This document shows, one piece after another, positions 39,093 through 47,675 of a DNA stretch of 64,000 nucleotides. This stretch comes from JAJXWB01 sp046349085. GTDB lineage: Bacteria; Pseudomonadota; Alphaproteobacteria; Rhizobiales; Beijerinckiaceae. A program made the translations under genes and the position numbers. Location: positions 3,963 through 67,962 of the forward strand of contig JAXMDA010000013.1 of assembly GCA_046349085.1 (NCBI GenBank), given 5' to 3'. Position 1 is the first letter of the stretch. Each line of letters opens with the position of its first letter. The notes beneath the pieces are model-generated. The model searched no databases, had not been told where the DNA came from, and worked only from the letters and a program-made list of their open reading frames with translations.

Positions 39093-39211
39093 CGCGGGAT
39101 TGATTTCAATCCTCCCTTAACCCAAGCAATTCATAGTTCCGCCAGCGGCGCCCGCGCGCGCAGCTATTTGATCGAAGACGGATTTTTCCGTCTTCGCGTC
39201 TGGGCGGATAG

Positions 39212-41860
39212 ATGGACGACATTCTCAGGGATTTCCTGGTCGAAACGGCCGAGCACATCGATGCGGCGGGCGAACAGCTCGTGCGCCTCGAACGCGACCC
39301 GTCCGACGCGGAAATGATCTCGAGCATTTTCCGCCTCGTCCATACCATCAAGGGCACGTGCGGCTTCCTCGGCCTCGCGCGCCTCGCGCGCGTGACGCAC
39401 GCCGCGGAAAGCCTTATCGGGCGCCTGCGCGACGGCGCGCCGGCCAATCCCGAAACGGTGACATTGATCCTTTCGACGATCGACCGCATCAAGTCGATCC
39501 TCGGCGACATCGAGCAGGGCGGCGAAGAGCCGGAAGGCGACGATGCCGAACTGATCGCGGCGCTCGCGGCTCATGCCGCCTTGATGACCGCTGGCGCTCC
39601 GCACCCTGCGCCCATCGTCGCCGACAGCGACGCCGCACGGCCGCCAACCGCGAGTGAAGCGGCGACGACCGTCGACGCCACAGGCGCGGCGGACAGCGGG
39701 CCTTCGCCCGCGCGGCCTCCATCGCACGCCGAGGCGACGCACGAGGAAGCTCCCACGCACACGTCCGAGCACACCGGCGCCGACCATGTGCGCCCTCTGC
39801 GCGCCGACACGATCCGCGTCGCCGTCGACGCGCTGGAATCGCTAATGCTGCTGGTCTCGGAACTCGTTCTGACCCGCAACCAGCTCACCGAGGTCACGCG
39901 CTCGAACACCGACGAGGCCGTCAAGGGCGCGTTGCAGCGCCTGTCGGCGGTCGCGACCGACCTGCAGGACGCCGTAATGCGCGCGCGCATGCAGCCGATG
40001 AGCCGCATCTTCGGCGCGCTGCCGCGCCTGGTGCGGGAACTTGCCGTCGAGCTCGGCAAGAAGATCGACCTCGTCGTCGACGGCGCCGAGACCGAGCTCG
40101 ATCGCCAGATCCTCGAGCAGATCCGCGATCCGCTCACGCACATGATCCGCAATTGCGCCGATCATGGTCTCGAGCCGCCTGTCGACCGCGTCCGGTCCGG
40201 CAAGCCCGAAACCGGCATCATCCGCGTCTCCGCGTCGCACGAGGCCGGCCAGATCTCGATCGAAGTCCTCGACGACGGTCGCGGCCTCGACCACGAGGCG
40301 ATCCGCAGGAAGGCCGCGGCGCTCGAACTGGCGAGCGAGCAGGAACTCGCGGCCATGTCGCCGGACGAGGTCGCGCGCTTCATCTTCGTGCCGGGCTTCT
40401 CGACGGCGCGCGCCGTCACCAGCGTGTCCGGGCGCGGCGTCGGCCTCGATGTCGTGCGCGAGAACATCCAGACGATCGGCGGCGTCGTTTCCGTCGCTTC
40501 GCGTCCGGGCGCCGGCACGCGATTCGTCATTCGCATTCCACTCACGCTGGCCATTGCGCCCGCGCTCATCGTCGCCGCGGGAGGCCAACGGTTCGCGCTG
40601 CCGCAGGCTGGCGTGGTCGAAGCCGTTTCCGTCGGCCCGGAATCGGAACACAAGATCGAAGTCGTTCAGGGCGCGCCCATGCTGCGCCTGCGCAACGAGG
40701 TCGTGCCGATCGCCGACCTTCACGATCTGCTCGGCGTCCAGCCGATGGAATCAGGCGCGGACGACGAACGTCTCGTCGTCGTCATGCGGGTGGCGGCGGC
40801 GACCTTCGGGCTGATCGTGCAGGCGGTCGAGGACGTTCAGGAAATCGTGGTCAAGCCGCTGGGCTCGCCGCTCGCGCATCTGAAAGTCTATTCCGGCCAG
40901 ACGATCCTCGGCGACGGCTCCGTCGTGCTCATTCTCGATTCCGGCGGCATTGCCGAGACGCTCGGGCTGGAGCGCGCCGCGTCCTATCGCGAAGCCCGCG
41001 CCGACGTCGCCATCGCGCCACGCCAGTCGCGCACGCGCGTCGTGTTGCTGCGCGCGGGCCAGGGGGCGCGTAAGGCGCTGCCGCTGTCGCTCATCACGCG
41101 CATCGAGAGCGTCGACACCGCCGCCGTCGAGCAGACGGGCGCCGGCTACGTGCTGCGGCATCGCGGCCAGCTCATGCCGCTCCTGCCGGCGGCCGACGGC
41201 GTCGCGCCGACGCACGCCAACCAGCCGGTGCTGGTCATCGGCTACGGCGGCGAGACGATGGGCCTGCTGGTCGACGAGATCATCGACATCGTCGAGGACC
41301 CTCTGGAGATCCAGATTGCGCAAGGCGCGCCGGGTGTCATCGGCACGGCGGAATTCGGCGGCGTCGTCGCAGAACTGCTCGACCTCACGCATTTCATCCG
41401 CATCGGCCGGCCCAATTCCGCATCGCGCGGCGTCAACCGCAAGTTCAAGATATTGCTCGTCGACGATCGTCAGTTCTTCCGCGACATGCTGACGCCCGTG
41501 CTGTCGGCGGCCGGCTACCACGTCACCACGCTGGCGAGCGCGCCCGAAGCGCTCGCCCTCATCGACAAGGGCATGCATTTCGACGCGGTGGTCACCGACA
41601 TCGACATGCCCGAGGTCGACGGCTATCGCTTCGCCCGCGACTTGCGCGCCATGGCGAGCTGCGCGCGCGTGCCGATCGTCGCGCTGGTGGCGCAGGCCAA
41701 CGAAAAGACGACGATGGCCGCCACGGCCGCCGGCATCGACGCGATCGCCGGCAAGTTCGATCGTCGCGCCCTGCTTGATACGCTGGCAGGCGCGCTTGGC
41801 GACGCCACGCTCGGCGAACATTCCCTCGAGGAGCAATTCCTGAAGGGGGCGGCGGCATGA
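39212..41860 (+). CDS. cheA: Chemotaxis histidine kinase CheA with C-terminal receiver domain
   Basis: 882 residues. Domains: HPt with phospho-acceptor His44 (FRLVHTIKGTCGFLGLARLA), a variable acidic linker, dimerisation and HATPase (MIRNCADHGLEPPVDR, DDGRGLDHEAIRRKA, GRGVGLDVVRENIQTIGG), a CheW-like region that appears duplicated (two blocks, around residues 450-580 and 605-735), and a receiver domain from about residue 743 (KILLVDDRQFFRDML, acceptor Asp796 in VVTDIDMPEVDGY). It senses input from chemoreceptors, none of which is in the window. Its stop overlaps cheW by 4 bp. Upstream is a TTAACC motif (39116-39121). Confidence 0.94.
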   Translation: MDDILRDFLVETAEHIDAAGEQLVRLERDPSDAEMISSIFRLVHTIKGTCGFLGLARLARVTHAAESLIGRLRDGAPANPETVTLILSTIDRIKSILGDIEQGGEEPEGDDAELIAALAAHAALMTAGAPHPAPIVADSDAARPPTASEAATTVDATGAADSGPSPARPPSHAEATHEEAPTHTSEHTGADHVRPLRADTIRVAVDALESLMLLVSELVLTRNQLTEVTRSNTDEAVKGALQRLSAVATDLQDAVMRARMQPMSRIFGALPRLVRELAVELGKKIDLVVDGAETELDRQILEQIRDPLTHMIRNCADHGLEPPVDRVRSGKPETGIIRVSASHEAGQISIEVLDDGRGLDHEAIRRKAAALELASEQELAAMSPDEVARFIFVPGFSTARAVTSVSGRGVGLDVVRENIQTIGGVVSVASRPGAGTRFVIRIPLTLAIAPALIVAAGGQRFALPQAGVVEAVSVGPESEHKIEVVQGAPMLRLRNEVVPIADLHDLLGVQPMESGADDERLVVVMRVAAATFGLIVQAVEDVQEIVVKPLGSPLAHLKVYSGQTILGDGSVVLILDSGGIAETLGLERAASYREARADVAIAPRQSRTRVVLLRAGQGARKALPLSLITRIESVDTAAVEQTGAGYVLRHRGQLMPLLPAADGVAPTHANQPVLVIGYGGETMGLLVDEIIDIVEDPLEIQIAQGAPGVIGTAEFGGVVAELLDLTHFIRIGRPNSASRGVNRKFKILLVDDRQFFRDMLTPVLSAAGYHVTTLASAPEALALIDKGMHFDAVVTDIDMPEVDGYRFARDLRAMASCARVPIVALVAQANEKTTMAATAAGIDAIAGKFDRRALLDTLAGALGDATLGEHSLEEQFLKGAAA

Positions 41861-42402
41861 CCGCGACGGCCAAGGATTTCGCGTCGATCGCGCCTTTCTC
41901 GCCCGGCGCCGATTCGCGCCGCGGCGTCTTCACCGTCCAGGCGGCGGGCCAGTTGTTCGGCCTGCCCGTCGACGCGGTGCAGACCATCTTCCGTCTGCAG
42001 GCGGTCACGCCGGTGCCGCTCGGACCCGCCGTCGTCGCCGGCCTCGTCAACCTGCGCGGCAAGATCGTCGTCGCGCTGAGTCTCGAGAAACGCCTCGGCC
42101 TGCAGTCGAATGGCGGCGCGACGAGCGCGCTCGCCGTCGCGGTCGAACGGCGCGGCGAAACCTTTGCGCTCATCGTCGACGGCGTCGGCGACGCCATCGA
42201 ATGCGAGGAGCACGAACGCATCTCGTCGCCGCGTCATATCCACGACGAGCGCGCGCGCCTCACGGCGGCCTATTATCGCACCGCGGGCGGCATCCTGCCG
42301 ATCCTCGACGTTGAAGCGCTCTTCGACATGCGCGCGGACGCGCTCGTCGCGCGGCCCCCATCCCAGCAATCCACAAACTCCAGCGCCGGAGCGAGCCCAT
42401 GA
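41857..42402 (+). CDS. cheW: Chemotaxis coupling protein CheW
   Basis: 181 residues, overlapping both neighbours by ATGA. A CheW domain is seen: FTVQAAGQLFGLPVDAVQTI, PAVVAGLVNLRGKIVVALSL and GGILPILDVEALFDM. It couples chemoreceptors to CheA. There are short N- and C-terminal extensions with low complexity. Confidence 0.93.
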   Translation: MTATAKDFASIAPFSPGADSRRGVFTVQAAGQLFGLPVDAVQTIFRLQAVTPVPLGPAVVAGLVNLRGKIVVALSLEKRLGLQSNGGATSALAVAVERRGETFALIVDGVGDAIECEEHERISSPRHIHDERARLTAAYYRTAGGILPILDVEALFDMRADALVARPPSQQSTNSSAGASP

Positions 42403-42764
42403 AGCAGATATTGGTCGTCGACGATTCAGCCGTGATCCGAAAGATCGCGCGACGCATTCTCGACTCGATGCGCTTTTCCACGACCGAGGCCAACGATGGT
42501 CAGGAAGCGCTGCAGGCCTGCGGCGCGACCATGCCCGACGGCATCCTTCTCGACTGGAACATGCCGGTGATGAACGGCTTCGAATTCCTGCAGCAATTGC
42601 GGCGCATGCCCGGCGGATCGAAGCCGAAGGTCGTCTTCTGCACCACCGAGAACGACGTCTCGCAGATCGCGCGCGCCATGCACGCCGGCGCCGACGAATA
42701 CATCATGAAGCCATTCGACCGCCAGATCGTCCGTTCCAAGTTCGAGGAAATCGGCTTGATCTGA
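42399..42764 (+). CDS. cheY: Single-domain response regulator CheY
   Basis: 121 residues, receiver domain only. Acidic pocket (VVDDS), phospho-acceptor Asp52 in LLDWNMPVMNG, switch Thr in CTTEN, and Lys104 in IMKPFD are all in place. It would carry the signal from CheA to the flagellar motor. Overlaps cheW by 4 bp. Confidence 0.94.
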   Translation: MKQILVVDDSAVIRKIARRILDSMRFSTTEANDGQEALQACGATMPDGILLDWNMPVMNGFEFLQQLRRMPGGSKPKVVFCTTENDVSQIARAMHAGADEYIMKPFDRQIVRSKFEEIGLI

Positions 42765-42794
42765 TGTCGATCGCTTCGATGCGAAAGTTGATTG

Positions 42795-43481
42795 ATGAAT
42801 AAACTGGTTTCAGCTCGCGCAACCGCCACCGACGCCATTTCGGGCAGTCGCGGCCAATTTGAATTGCGCCGTTTTTCCGTTCTCAATCCGCGCGTGCTCG
42901 TCGTCGGCGCATCGACCGGCGGTCCGCAGGCGCTCGCCGCGTTGCTGCCGCGCATCGGCCCGCGGCTGAAGGACGTTCCGGTCGTCGTCGTGCTGCACAT
43001 GCCGACCAACTTCACCGACGTCGTCACAGGTCAGATCGCACAACTCACCGGCCTGCCGACGACCGCGGCGGTCAATGGCGAAGAGCTCAGACCCGGACGA
43101 ATCTATTTCGCGCCCGGCGACACGCATCTCAAGGTCGTGCGCCTTGGCCCCTTCTACGCGCTCGCGCATTTCGACGGACCGCCCGAAAATTTCTGCAAGC
43201 CTGCCGTCGACGTGCTCTTCCGTTCGGCCGCCGACGCTTTCGGCCCTGGCGCGCTCGGCGTCGTGCTCACCGGCATGGGCGTCGACGGCCTCGAAGGTTC
43301 GCGCCGCATCGTTGACGCCGGCGGCAGCGTGATCGTGCAGGACGAGGCGTCGAGCGCCGTCTGGGGCATGCCCGGCGCGGTCGCGCGCGCAGGCCTTGCG
43401 GCCGCTGTCGCGCCGGTCGGCCAGCTCGCGGACGCCATCGCCCTCCGCCTCGGCGGATCCAAGAAGTCGGAGGCCTCATGA
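42795..43481 (+). CDS. cheB: Receiver-less CheB-type protein-glutamate methylesterase
   Basis: 228 residues from ATG 42795 (a TTG directly before it is in frame). The methylesterase domain is complete: Ser40 in VVGASTGGPQALAALLP, His68 in VVVLHMPTNFT, Asp164 in LTGMGVDGLEGSR. CheB normally carries an N-terminal receiver of about 120 residues plus linker; here only about 30 residues precede the catalytic domain, and no receiver is encoded in any frame of the 30-bp gap. It demethylates or deamidates chemoreceptors. It overlaps cheR by 4 bp. Confidence 0.9.
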   Translation: MNKLVSARATATDAISGSRGQFELRRFSVLNPRVLVVGASTGGPQALAALLPRIGPRLKDVPVVVVLHMPTNFTDVVTGQIAQLTGLPTTAAVNGEELRPGRIYFAPGDTHLKVVRLGPFYALAHFDGPPENFCKPAVDVLFRSAADAFGPGALGVVLTGMGVDGLEGSRRIVDAGGSVIVQDEASSAVWGMPGAVARAGLAAAVAPVGQLADAIALRLGGSKKSEAS

Positions 43482-44320
43482 ACGCCTTCGACGAACTCGC
43501 GCGATTGCTCGGCGAGCGGATCGGCATGTCGATCGACCCGCGCCGCCGATCGTCGATCGAAGCGCGACTCTCCGGCCTCATGGCCGATTGCGGCTTTGCG
43601 GAGCCCGAAGACTTCGTGCGCCGCCTGCGATCGGGTCTCGACCCGGCGCTGATGACCAGGACCGTGGACGCCATGGTCACCTGCGAGACGCTGTTCTTTC
43701 GCGACCGGGCGCCGTTCGAGGCGATGCGCGGCGTCGTCCTTCCGAAGCTCAGGGAAGGCCGGCGCGACTTCCGCAACCTGCGCATCTGGAGCGCGGCCTG
43801 CGCCACCGGCCAGGAGCCCTATTCGATCGCCATGGTGATGGACGACATGGCTCGAGATTTCGCCGGATGGCGCGTCGATATCGTCGCGTCCGACGTGTCG
43901 CAGGCGGCGCTGGCCGCCGCCCGCGCGGGAGTCTATTCGCAGTTCGAGGTGCAGCGCGGCCTGCCGACGCCCATGCTGCTGCGTTATTTCCGCAAGGACA
44001 GCCAAGGGTGGCGGGTCTCGGAACATCTGCAGGCCGCGATCGACTTTCGCCACGTCAATCTCGTGTCCGATTTCGGCGCGCTCGGCCATTTCGACGTCGT
44101 GCTCTGCCGCAACGTGCTCATGTACATGGATGTGGATCGCCGTCGCGACATTCTCCGTCGCATCGCCGCGCAGCTTGCGCCCGACGGCTATCTCCTGCTC
44201 GGCGCGACCGAGACCATCGTCGGCCTCAGCGACGAGTTTGCTCCGACCCCGGGCTTCGCCGGGCTGTTCACGCACAGGCCGCAGAAGCGCGGCGCCGTCC
44301 GTCTCGTCGTCAATTCCTGA
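43478..44320 (+). CDS. cheR: Chemotaxis protein methyltransferase CheR
   Basis: 280 residues. N-terminal CheR helical domain with TMVT-like TRTVDAMVTCETLFFRD; SAM-binding motif IWSAACATGQEPYSIAMVM; and FDVVLCRNVLMYMD. CheR methylates glutamates of chemoreceptors in opposition to CheB. It is the last gene of the cheA-W-Y-B-R run and is followed by a bidirectional terminator shared with ctrA. Confidence 0.94.
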   Translation: MNAFDELARLLGERIGMSIDPRRRSSIEARLSGLMADCGFAEPEDFVRRLRSGLDPALMTRTVDAMVTCETLFFRDRAPFEAMRGVVLPKLREGRRDFRNLRIWSAACATGQEPYSIAMVMDDMARDFAGWRVDIVASDVSQAALAAARAGVYSQFEVQRGLPTPMLLRYFRKDSQGWRVSEHLQAAIDFRHVNLVSDFGALGHFDVVLCRNVLMYMDVDRRRDILRRIAAQLAPDGYLLLGATETIVGLSDEFAPTPGFAGLFTHRPQKRGAVRLVVNS

Positions 44321-44334
44321 AATCCGGCGCAAAC

Positions 44335-44362
44335 AAAAACCCCGCGGATCGCTCCGCGGGGC
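44335..44362 (-). terminator. Terminator between convergent cheR and ctrA
   Basis: On the minus strand GCCCCGCGGA, loop GCGA, TCCGCGGGG, then TTTTTG. The 9-bp GC stem plus U-tract serves ctrA best; the stem may also stop cheR transcription. Confidence 0.85.
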
Positions 44363-44386
44363 TTGATCCGGTCCTGCGCCTTCGCG

Positions 44387-45088
44387 TCAGGCGGTGATGC
44401 GCTCTTCCGCTTCGTTCGGCTCGCGCAGCACGTAGCCGCGGCCCCAAACCGTCTCGATGTAGTTGCGGCCCTGGCTCGCGTTGGCGAGCTTCTTGCGCAG
44501 CTTGCAGATGAAAACGTCGATGATCTTGAGTTCCGGCTCGTCCATGCCGCCGTAGAGATGATTGAGGAACATCTCCTTGGTGAGCGTCGTGCCCTTGCGC
44601 AGCGAGAGCAGCTCGAGCATCTGGTATTCCTTGCCCGTCAGATGCACCCGGGCGCCATCCACTTCCACCGTCTTCTGGTCGAGATTGACGACGAGATCGC
44701 CGGTCGTGATGACCGATTGCGCATGACCCTTGGAGCGCCGCACGATCGCGTGAATGCGCGCGACCAGTTCGTCCTTGTGGAAAGGCTTGGTGAGGTAGTC
44801 GTCGGCGCCGAAGCCGAGGCCCTTGACCTTGTCCTCGATGCCCGCGAGGCCCGAGAGAATGAGGATCGGCGTCTTGACCTTGGCGACGCGCAACGTGCGC
44901 AGCACCTCGTAGCCCGACATGTCCGGCAGGTTCAGGTCCAGCAGGATGATGTCGTAGTCGTAGAGCTTGCCGAGGTCGATGCCTTCTTCGCCCAGATCGG
45001 TCGTGTAGACGTTGAAGTTTTCGGACTTCAGCATCAGTTCGATGCTCTGCGCCGTGGCGCTGTCGTCTTCGATCAGTAGTACGCGCAT
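44387..45088 (-). CDS. ctrA: Cell-cycle master response regulator CtrA
   Basis: 233 residues from ATG 45088, the usual CtrA length. The receiver domain has Asp51 in IILLDLNLPDMSGYEVLR; the OmpR-type winged helix includes LTGKEYQMLELLSLRKGTTL and ETVWGRGYVLREP, nearly invariant in CtrA proteins. CtrA controls replication start, division and flagellar genes in Alphaproteobacteria. It receives phosphate through ChpT (38.4 kb) and is antagonised by SciP (47.1 kb). Its 467-bp upstream region holds TTAA half-sites and GANTC sites. Confidence 0.97.
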   Translation of the reverse strand: MRVLLIEDDSATAQSIELMLKSENFNVYTTDLGEEGIDLGKLYDYDIILLDLNLPDMSGYEVLRTLRVAKVKTPILILSGLAGIEDKVKGLGFGADDYLTKPFHKDELVARIHAIVRRSKGHAQSVITTGDLVVNLDQKTVEVDGARVHLTGKEYQMLELLSLRKGTTLTKEMFLNHLYGGMDEPELKIIDVFICKLRKKLANASQGRNYIETVWGRGYVLREPNEAEERITA

Positions 45089-45555
45089 CAGCAGTCCCCA
45101 CCCTTCCCCGTCCCGCGCCGGCCGGTTCGTCCGCCCCCGGCACATGGCGCCCGGTATGTCGTCATCAAACTCAAATCGATCTTCCGTTAACTCTACCGCC
45201 CGAATGGTTAACAAATGGTTCGGGCTGAACCTTGGCCTCAAGCGCAGGTCGCAGCTGCTGGCGCGACACTCTGCTGACGCAACGGAATCGTACCGGCCTG
45301 CGCGCGGTCGGTTTTCCGCCGGACGCAAAAGACTGTTAAGCAAACGAGTTAACGAAAGGTTAGGCTGTCGCCTGTCGAACGCTGCGCAGCAAAACGAATC
45401 GCTGCTTCGACACTCGCCCCTGCGGATTTTTTTGTCCAGCGCCTTCGTTGGGTAACCATCGAGCAACCTCCGCGATTCATACTGAACGTGTCTCGCGGAT
45501 CATGGCTAATGCGTAACCACAACGAGTTCGGACAGACGTCCTGGAGTGCCGTGTA
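45089..45555. promoter_or_regulatory. ctrA-fliJ divergent control region
   Basis: No gene in this 467-bp stretch. Visible motifs: TTAA at 45187 and a perfect half-site ATGGTTAA (reverse of TTAACCAT) at 45204-45211; two TTAA separated by nine bases at 45336-45352; TAACCAT at 45453-45459; and three GANTC (CcrM methylation) sites: GAATC near 45295 and 45399, GATTC near 45473. This is the make-up expected of an autoregulated, methylation-sensitive ctrA promoter. Confidence 0.55.
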
Positions 45556-45960
45556 ATGAAGTCGCGGGATACCTTGCTGAGATTGAAGCGCTTTCAGGCG
45601 GACGAAAAGCGCCGCCGCGTGACCCAGCTCGAGCTGATGATCGCCGAGTTCAATCGGATGGCCGGCGATCTCGATCGGGAAATCGCCACCGAAGAACAGC
45701 GTGCGCGCATTTCCGATCCCACGCACTTCGCCTATCCGACCTATGCGCGCGCTGCGCGCAGCCGCCGCGACAATCTGCTCAGCTCCATCGAGGAATTGCG
45801 CGGGCAACTCGACGAGGCCAAGGCGCGGCTCGACGAGGCCATGGCCGAGGTGGCCAAGGCCGAAACGCTCGAGGGCCGCGAAAAGGCCACCGACCGGCTG
45901 GCCGATGTCCTGCGTCCGGCCGATCTGGGGCTGATGGGCATGCGCGCCGCCCGCGCCTGA
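45556..45960 (+). CDS. fliJ: FliJ-like flagellar export protein
   Basis: 134 residues, helical coiled coil (LLRLKRFQADEKRRRVTQLE, then IEELRGQLDEAKARLDEAMA). FliJ couples the FliI ATPase to the flagellar export gate. Placement opposite ctrA is typical of Hyphomicrobiales, which supports the call, but fliI, its usual partner, is not adjacent: a terminator follows directly. Coiled-coil similarity alone is weak, so context carries weight here. Confidence 0.75.
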   Translation: MKSRDTLLRLKRFQADEKRRRVTQLELMIAEFNRMAGDLDREIATEEQRARISDPTHFAYPTYARAARSRRDNLLSSIEELRGQLDEAKARLDEAMAEVAKAETLEGREKATDRLADVLRPADLGLMGMRAARA

Positions 45961-45980
45961 AGGAACTCGAGACTCTCGTG

Positions 45981-46010
45981 AAACGCCGCCCTTCGGGCGG
46001 CGTTTGTTTT
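45981..46010 (+). terminator. Rho-independent terminator after fliJ
   Basis: AAACGCCGCC, loop CTTC, GGGCGGCGTTT, then GTTTT. Strong stem and U-tract 20 bp after the stop. Confidence 0.85.
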
Positions 46011-46086
46011 ATGTGGCCGGCTTGCGAAGCGCGGACGCCTCGTGCATGGGTGGCCCCAAGCCCGTTTTTTCGGGCGCAGGAGCAAA

Positions 46087-47070
46087 ATGAAGCGAGCCCT
46101 CGACTATCTCTGGCCCCTGCTCGGCATGGCCGCCGTGCTCGTCGCCTTCTGGCTGCTCGCGCGGGAGTTTCGCGGGGAGTCGGTGCGCCAGGACGTAATG
46201 GCCGCGCTTCAGGCGATACCGGCGCATCGCTATCTGCTGGCAGCCCTGTCGACGCTCTGCGCCTACGCCGCGCTTGCCTGGTACGACCGCATCGCGCTGC
46301 TGCATCTGGGCGTGAAGCACATTTCCTGGACGTTCGTGTCCGTATGCTCGTTCACGACCTACGCCCTGTCGCACAACATCGGGGCGTCCGTGTTTTCCGG
46401 CGCCATGGTCCGGTATCGCGCCTATTCCAGCAAAGGGCTGGACGCCGCGCAGGTCGCGGTTCTCGTTGCGCTCTGCTCCTTCACCTTCTTCCTCGGCACG
46501 GTGCTGCTCGGCGGCCTCGTCCTGGTCTTCGAGCCCGAGCAATTGAGCCGTCTGGAGGGGCTCCTGCCGGCCGCGCTGACCAATGTCGATACGTCGCGCC
46601 TGCTGGGCTTGGCCATGCTCGCCATCGTCGCGCTCTACGCCATTGGTTCGATCCTGCACTTCAAGCCGCGCCAGTTCGGCAAGTTCCGCCTCGAATACCC
46701 GCGCCCCCCGATCATGGGTCGTCAGATGATCGCCGCGCCGATGGAATTGCTCGGCGCCGCCGGCATCATCTACTTCGCGCTTCCCGCCGAAGGGAACCCG
46801 GGCTTCTTCGTCGTTCTGGCCGTCTTCCTCGCCTCGTTCTCGGCGGGCCTCGTCTCGAATGCGCCGGGCGGCCTCGGCGTCTTCGAGCTCGTCTTCATCA
46901 AGGCCATGCCGGCGCTCGCCAAGAGCAAGGTGCTGGCCGCGCTTCTCGTGTTCCGCCTCTTCTATCTGCTGATCCCGCTCGCCATCGCGCTCGTGGTGGT
47001 CATCCTGTTCGAGCGCCAGCGCCTGATGGAGGTCATGCGCGAGGGCGGGGATCGGAAGAGCGACGGCTGA
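46087..47070 (+). CDS. UPF0104 / lysylphosphatidylglycerol synthase-type membrane protein
   Basis: 327 residues from ATG 46087, with AGGAG upstream. About eight membrane helices. Family blocks: FTTYALSHNIGASVFSGAMV, RYRAYSSKGLD and SAGLVSNAPGGLGVFELVF, the last being the signature of the flippase-like membrane half of MprF (LPG synthase TM region). It lacks the catalytic aminoacyl-transfer domain, so it is more likely a lipid flippase-like protein than a synthase. Substrate unknown. Confidence 0.85.
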   Translation: MKRALDYLWPLLGMAAVLVAFWLLAREFRGESVRQDVMAALQAIPAHRYLLAALSTLCAYAALAWYDRIALLHLGVKHISWTFVSVCSFTTYALSHNIGASVFSGAMVRYRAYSSKGLDAAQVAVLVALCSFTFFLGTVLLGGLVLVFEPEQLSRLEGLLPAALTNVDTSRLLGLAMLAIVALYAIGSILHFKPRQFGKFRLEYPRPPIMGRQMIAAPMELLGAAGIIYFALPAEGNPGFFVVLAVFLASFSAGLVSNAPGGLGVFELVFIKAMPALAKSKVLAALLVFRLFYLLIPLAIALVVVILFERQRLMEVMREGGDRKSDG

Positions 47071-47093
47071 AGCGCCCTGCCCTTTGCGCCGAC

Positions 47094-47127
47094 AAAAAAA
47101 GCGCCGGCTTGCGCCGGCGCTTTTTTC
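47094..47127. terminator. Bidirectional terminator between the UPF0104 gene and sciP
   Basis: AAAAAAAGCGCCGGC, loop TTGC, GCCGGCGCTTTTTT. Symmetric, with A- and T-runs on both sides, so it can end both convergent transcripts. Confidence 0.9.
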
Positions 47128-47141
47128 GGATCGAAGACGTC

Positions 47142-47417
47142 TCAGGCGCGGTACTGCTGGATCCGGGTGGTGCGCAGGCCCGCAAGTCCATGCTGGTCGA
47201 TCGACATCTGCCAGCTCAGGAATTCATCGACGGTGAGCGTATAGCGGCTGCAGGCGTCTTCCAGCGAAAGCAGGCCGCCACGCACCGCAGCGACGACTTC
47301 GGCCTTGCGCCTGATGACCCAGCGCTTGGTCGAGGGCGGAGGCAAATCGGCGACGGTCAACGGACTTCCGTCCGGTCCGATCACATACTTGACCCGTGGG
47401 CGGTAGGCTTCGGTCAT
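47142..47417 (-). CDS. sciP: CtrA inhibitor SciP (DUF1153)
   Basis: 91 residues from ATG 47417 (MTEAYRPRVKYVIGPDGSPL); an upstream start at 47456 is not supported. The DUF1153 HTH is clear: WVIRRKAEVVAAVRGGLLSL, then RYTLTVDEFLSWQ. SciP binds CtrA-controlled promoters or CtrA itself and blocks their activation in G1 cells. Length and sequence are standard. Its presence near ctrA and chpT puts three members of one circuit within 9 kb. Confidence 0.95.
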   Translation of the reverse strand: MTEAYRPRVKYVIGPDGSPLTVADLPPPSTKRWVIRRKAEVVAAVRGGLLSLEDACSRYTLTVDEFLSWQMSIDQHGLAGLRTTRIQQYRA

Positions 47418-47472
47418 AAGATTACTCACACACTCGACTGACCACTTCGAATGCAACTCTAGATGCGCCCGC

Positions 47473-47487
47473 TTAAGATTTACCTAA
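47473..47487. promoter_or_regulatory. Near-consensus CtrA site upstream of sciP
   Basis: TTAAGATTTACCTAA: TTAA-N7-CTAA, one mismatch from TTAA-N7-TTAA, 56 bp before the sciP ATG. sciP is CtrA-activated in Caulobacter. A perfect TTAACCAT half-site lies further upstream at 47600-47607. Confidence 0.55.
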
Positions 47488-47675
47488 ACGGCGGGGGGCG
47501 TAAAAACCCAAAAATTCGTGAAAAATCTTTAGTTTAGCTGCCCGAAAAGCGCGACCGTCGGCGTTTTCGTTTCAGTTCGGCGCAGACCGAAATCGTCCGT
47601 TAACCATGATCGCGGCGAGCTTCAGCCCGCCGCTTTCCTGACATAGTCTTGAAGGCCGGCCGGCGGCTTCCCCGT

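Noticed and set aside
45546..47441. 631-codon plus-strand ORF across fliJ and the UPF0104 gene
   Set aside because: Out of frame with both supported genes and passes through a terminator; Arg/Ala/Gly-rich shadow.
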